Shown here piece by piece: positions 13,169 through 15,247 of a stretch of DNA of 15,247 bases (position 1 is the stretch's first letter; every line of letters starts with the position of its first letter). The notes beneath the pieces are model-generated. The model ran no database searches, was not told where the DNA came from, and was given only the letters and a program-made list of their open reading frames with translations. The stretch is from DASQUK01 sp046723645. GTDB taxonomy: Bacteria > Actinomycetota > Acidimicrobiia > Acidimicrobiales > VFJN01. Made by a program: the position numbers and the translations under genes. The stretch is from assembly GCA_046723645.1 (NCBI GenBank), contig JBKOUY010000163.1, positions 1 to 15,247 of the forward strand, read 5' to 3'.

Positions 13169-14776
13169 ATGGCGGAGCTCGACCTGCTGGTCCTCGGATC
13201 CGGCGTGGCCGGGCTGTCGGCGGCGGTGCGGGCGGCCGAGACACACGGCATGCGCGTCGGCGTGCTCACCAAGGCGGAGCTGCACCAGGCGACCACGCGC
13301 TGGGCCCAGGGTGGCGTCGCGGCGGTCCTGGCCGACGACCCCGACTCGACCGACGTGCACCTGGCCGACACCCTGGCGGCCGGTGCCGGGCTGTGCGACG
13401 CCGATGCGGTGCGCGTGCTGGTCGACGAGGGACCGGCCCGGGTCAACGAGCTGATCGCACTGGGGGCCATCTTCGATCGCGACTCGCACGGCGAGCTGCT
13501 GCTGGCACGGGAGGGTGGCCACTCCCACGCCCGCGTCGTGCACGCCGGCGGTGCCGCCACCGGGGTCGAGGTGGAACGGGCGTTGGTGGCCGCGGTCCAG
13601 GAGACCGCGGCGGCGGTGTACGAGCACTGGTTCGCGCTGGACCTCGTGGTCGAGGACGAGCGCTGCGCCGGCGTCGTGGCCCTGGGGCCGACCGGCGAGC
13701 GGTCCGAGGTCCGGGCGCAGCACGTGCTGGTTGCCACGGGCGGCGCCGGCCAGCTGTTCGCCGTGACCACCAACCCGCCGGAGTCGACCGGCGACGGCAT
13801 CGCCATGGCGCTGCGCGCGGGCACAGCCGTCGCCGACCTGGAGTTCGTGCAGTTCCATCCGACCGCGCTGCACCACCCGGCCATGCCCCGGCCGTTGCTG
13901 TCGGAGGCGCTCCGGGGCCACGGTGCCCTGCTCCGCGACGCCAACGGCGACCGCTTCGTCGACGAGCTGCTGCCCCGCGACAAGGTGAGCCAGGCGATCA
14001 TGGCCCGCGTCGCCGAGCAGGGCACCGACCACGTGTGGCTCGACGCCACCGGGCTCGAGGACTTCGGCGAGCGCTTTCCGACCATCGCGGCGTCGCTGAA
14101 GGCGGTGGGCCTGGATCCCCGCACCGACTGGCTCCCAGTGGCGCCCGCAGCGCACTACATGTGCGGCGGCATCGTTGCCGACCTCGACGGTGCCTCGTCC
14201 CTCCCTGGCCTGTGGGTCGCGGGCGAGGCCGCCTGCAACGGCGTCCATGGCGCCAACCGGCTGGCGTCGAACTCCCTGCTCGACGGCATGGTGTTCGGTC
14301 CCCGGGTGGTCGAGGCCGTCGAGCGCGGCAGGGAGGGGCCGTCGCCCACCGGCGCGATGCGCTGTGTGCTAGAGGGCGAGGGCGAGGCCATCCCAGGTCG
14401 GCGGCTGGACGCGCGGGCGCCCGCGGGGCCGGCTGGCCCGGCGGCGGACGGGCCCACGTCCGCCGCGGCCACCGCAGACGGCCGCGACGCGTTCCAGCGG
14501 GCGATGACCGCCGACGCCGGCGTCCTCCGGTCGGCCGACTCGCTGGTGCGCGCCCAGGACGCGGCAACCGCCACGCTGGCCGGGACGCACGTCGCTCGGG
14601 CCCCCGGCGGTGCCGACTTCGAGCTCGCCAACCTGGCCACGGTGGGCTGGGCGGTGGCGACCAGCGCCCTGGCCCGCACGGAGAGCCGCGGAGCCCACGC
14701 CCGCACCGACCATCCCGACATCGACCCGGCGCAGCGGCTGCGCTACGTGATCGGCGGCACGGTCGGAGCGCAGTAG
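13169..14776 (+). CDS. nadB: L-aspartate oxidase
   Basis: 535 residues from ATG 13169. An FAD enzyme that oxidises aspartate to iminoaspartate for NAD synthesis. The dinucleotide fold begins with GSGVAG (10-15). TTRWAQGGVAAVL, LAREGGHSHARVVHAGG, VQFHPTALH, EALRGHGALL and HYMCGGI (His329) are the substrate and active-site words of the fumarate reductase/NadB family. GANRLASNSLLDGMVFGPR is the C-terminal FAD signature. The helical C-terminal domain ends with RTESRGAHARTDHP. An Ala/Pro/Gly-rich spacer at about residues 410-435 (ARAPAGPAGPAADGP) looks like a lineage-specific insertion between domains. The gene starts 24 nt after panD, with no visible SD. The usual partner nadC is not found immediately downstream. 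Confidence 0.95.
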   Translation: MAELDLLVLGSGVAGLSAAVRAAETHGMRVGVLTKAELHQATTRWAQGGVAAVLADDPDSTDVHLADTLAAGAGLCDADAVRVLVDEGPARVNELIALGAIFDRDSHGELLLAREGGHSHARVVHAGGAATGVEVERALVAAVQETAAAVYEHWFALDLVVEDERCAGVVALGPTGERSEVRAQHVLVATGGAGQLFAVTTNPPESTGDGIAMALRAGTAVADLEFVQFHPTALHHPAMPRPLLSEALRGHGALLRDANGDRFVDELLPRDKVSQAIMARVAEQGTDHVWLDATGLEDFGERFPTIAASLKAVGLDPRTDWLPVAPAAHYMCGGIVADLDGASSLPGLWVAGEAACNGVHGANRLASNSLLDGMVFGPRVVEAVERGREGPSPTGAMRCVLEGEGEAIPGRRLDARAPAGPAGPAADGPTSAAATADGRDAFQRAMTADAGVLRSADSLVRAQDAATATLAGTHVARAPGGADFELANLATVGWAVATSALARTESRGAHARTDHPDIDPAQRLRYVIGGTVGAQ

Positions 14777-15045
14777 CCCGATTCCGCCGCCGGGCCCCGC
14801 GCGCCGGTGTGGGCCAGCCAGCCAGCGAGCCAGCGATGGCGGGGAGCGTTGTTGTAGGCGCTCCAAGTGGCCTTCGCACAGCACGGGGCCGGGTGGCCCG
14901 AGCTTGGCGTGCTGAGCGTCGAGGGGGTGCACCTTCGACGCCTCTTCACTCCAGATGTCTCCCGGCTTGATTCCCCCGTGGTTGAGCGCCTGCGGGGCGC
15001 TATTGTCAATGGCGCGGGCAGCCACGTGCGAGCCGAGGTAGGGGC
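14777..15045. other. Unassigned region after nadB
   Basis: About 270 bp in which I find no gene I can support. It contains a CCAG-rich micro-repeat at 14814-14836. GC is lower at about 14940-15015 than in the neighbouring genes. Frames are open on both strands, but with about 80% GC at third positions and no recognised motif, start signal or SD. One minus frame near 15020-14800 has a C-E-G-H word but no recognisable domain. The expected nadC is absent. Confidence 0.5.
14916..14941. terminator. Inverted repeat downstream of nadB
   Basis: GCGTCGA (14916-14922) and TCGACGC (14935-14941) form a perfect 7-bp stem with a 12-nt loop. No T-run follows. It could end transcripts from either side, since nadB ends upstream and a possible minus gene ends downstream. 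Confidence 0.3.
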
Positions 15046-15247
15046 TCAGTTGGGGAACGGATCGGACGATCGTCTCGTGTTGCCGTCGCCGGGCTCGGCC
15101 GAGGTCAGGTTGCCGTCGGGGAACGGATCGGACGACCCCGCGCCCTTACCGCCTCCTGATTCCAATGCGCCGCCCGCGGGCGACGACGCGCGCCCGGCGA
15201 ACACGCACGGCGGCGCCCCCGGCGGCACGCTGCCGACGGTCTCGTCA
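15046..15247 (-). CDS. Possible C-terminal end of a minus-strand gene (partial)
   Basis: An open minus frame enters from beyond the window and stops at TGA 15048-15046. At least 66 residues are visible. They are rich in Gly, Pro, Ser and Asp, with SSDPFPD and a terminal SSDPFPN encoded by an 18-bp direct repeat. Third-position GC is about 85%. A low-complexity C-terminal tail of an unknown protein is plausible, converging on nadB. The plus strand is also open here (from GTG 14867 to the end), so the strand is not settled. No function assigned. Confidence 0.3.
   Translation of the reverse strand, partial: DETVGSVPPGAPPCVFAGRASSPAGGALESGGGKGAGSSDPFPDGNLTSAEPGDGNTRRSSDPFPN
15052..15135. repeat. 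Two exact 18-bp direct repeats, 66 bp apart
   Basis: GGGGAACGGATCGGACGA occurs at 15052-15069 and 15118-15135. The offset of 66 bp is a multiple of three, so any reading frame is kept in both copies. A shorter word GTTGCCGTCG is also repeated nearby (about 15079 and 15109). Confidence 0.85.

Noticed and set aside
11801..14248. 815-codon minus-strand open frame opposite panC, panD and nadB
   Set aside because: It is a shadow of three well-recognised plus-strand genes and shows no domain of its own.
14900..15010. Possible tRNA or attachment site in the lower-GC stretch after nadB
   Set aside because: I found no T-loop GTTCRANNC, acceptor stem or cloverleaf, and no direct-repeat att pair with an integrase.
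14867..15247. Plus-strand open frame running off the end, starting at GTG 14867
   Set aside because: It has no SD, no -10 element and no recognised motif, and third-position GC is only about 80%. Kept only as an alternative to the minus-strand reading.
1..15247. CRISPR arrays, insertion sequences, prophage genes
   Set aside because: No regularly spaced repeats, transposase or integrase words were seen on either strand.

Overview
The window is a high-GC, gene-dense stretch of a bacterial chromosome. It looks actinobacterial (Actinomycetota), possibly Acidimicrobiia. The reasons are the very high GC at third codon positions, many GTG starts, a SigR/RsrA-type zinc anti-sigma pair, and the typical actinobacterial order zinc metalloprotease - tilS - hpt - ftsH - folE ... 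folP - folB - folK - DUF2520 - panC - panD. The class-level placement is an inference from gene order and style, not from a marker gene.

Layout. A ferritin-like gene (6-542, minus) is divergent from a SigR-like ECF sigma factor and its RsrA-like redox anti-sigma factor (600-1419). A 43-residue membrane microprotein (1482-1613) and a Zincin_2-type metalloprotease (1618-2709) lead into tilS, hpt and ftsH (to 6319). An unusual GC-rich leader precedes folE (6489-7109). A run of four hairpins (7121-7260) separates folE from deoD (7284-8024), which converges on a TetR-family regulator (8021-8629, minus). From a shared divergent region, folP (8811-9617) runs into a tight unit: a cysteine-less tyrosine-phosphatase-like protein (9735-10250), folB, folK, a Rossmann/DUF2520 protein, panC, panD and nadB (to 14776). 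The last 470 bases are not confidently assigned. They hold a 7-bp inverted repeat, two 18-bp direct repeats and possibly the C-terminal tail of a minus-strand gene.

How the genes fit together. FolE, FolP, FolB and FolK are four of the core steps of tetrahydrofolate synthesis. PanC, PanD and perhaps the DUF2520 protein make pantothenate for CoA. NadB starts NAD synthesis. Hpt and DeoD salvage purines. TilS, FtsH and the SigR/RsrA pair serve decoding fidelity, membrane proteolysis and thiol stress.

The main non-textbook observations are these. (1) A repeated start architecture, a TANNNT hexamer 7-10 nt before the ATG or GTG, precedes eight genes and suggests leaderless transcription. (2) A phosphatase-fold protein inside the folate operon has Gln where the catalytic Cys should be. 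(3) folE and this pseudophosphatase gene share a hairpin - SD - 8 nt - GTG leader with related repeat words. (4) Four consecutive hairpins fill the folE-deoD gap. (5) A palindromic TetR operator overlaps the tetR promoter. I found no CRISPR array, tRNA, rRNA, insertion sequence or phage gene.
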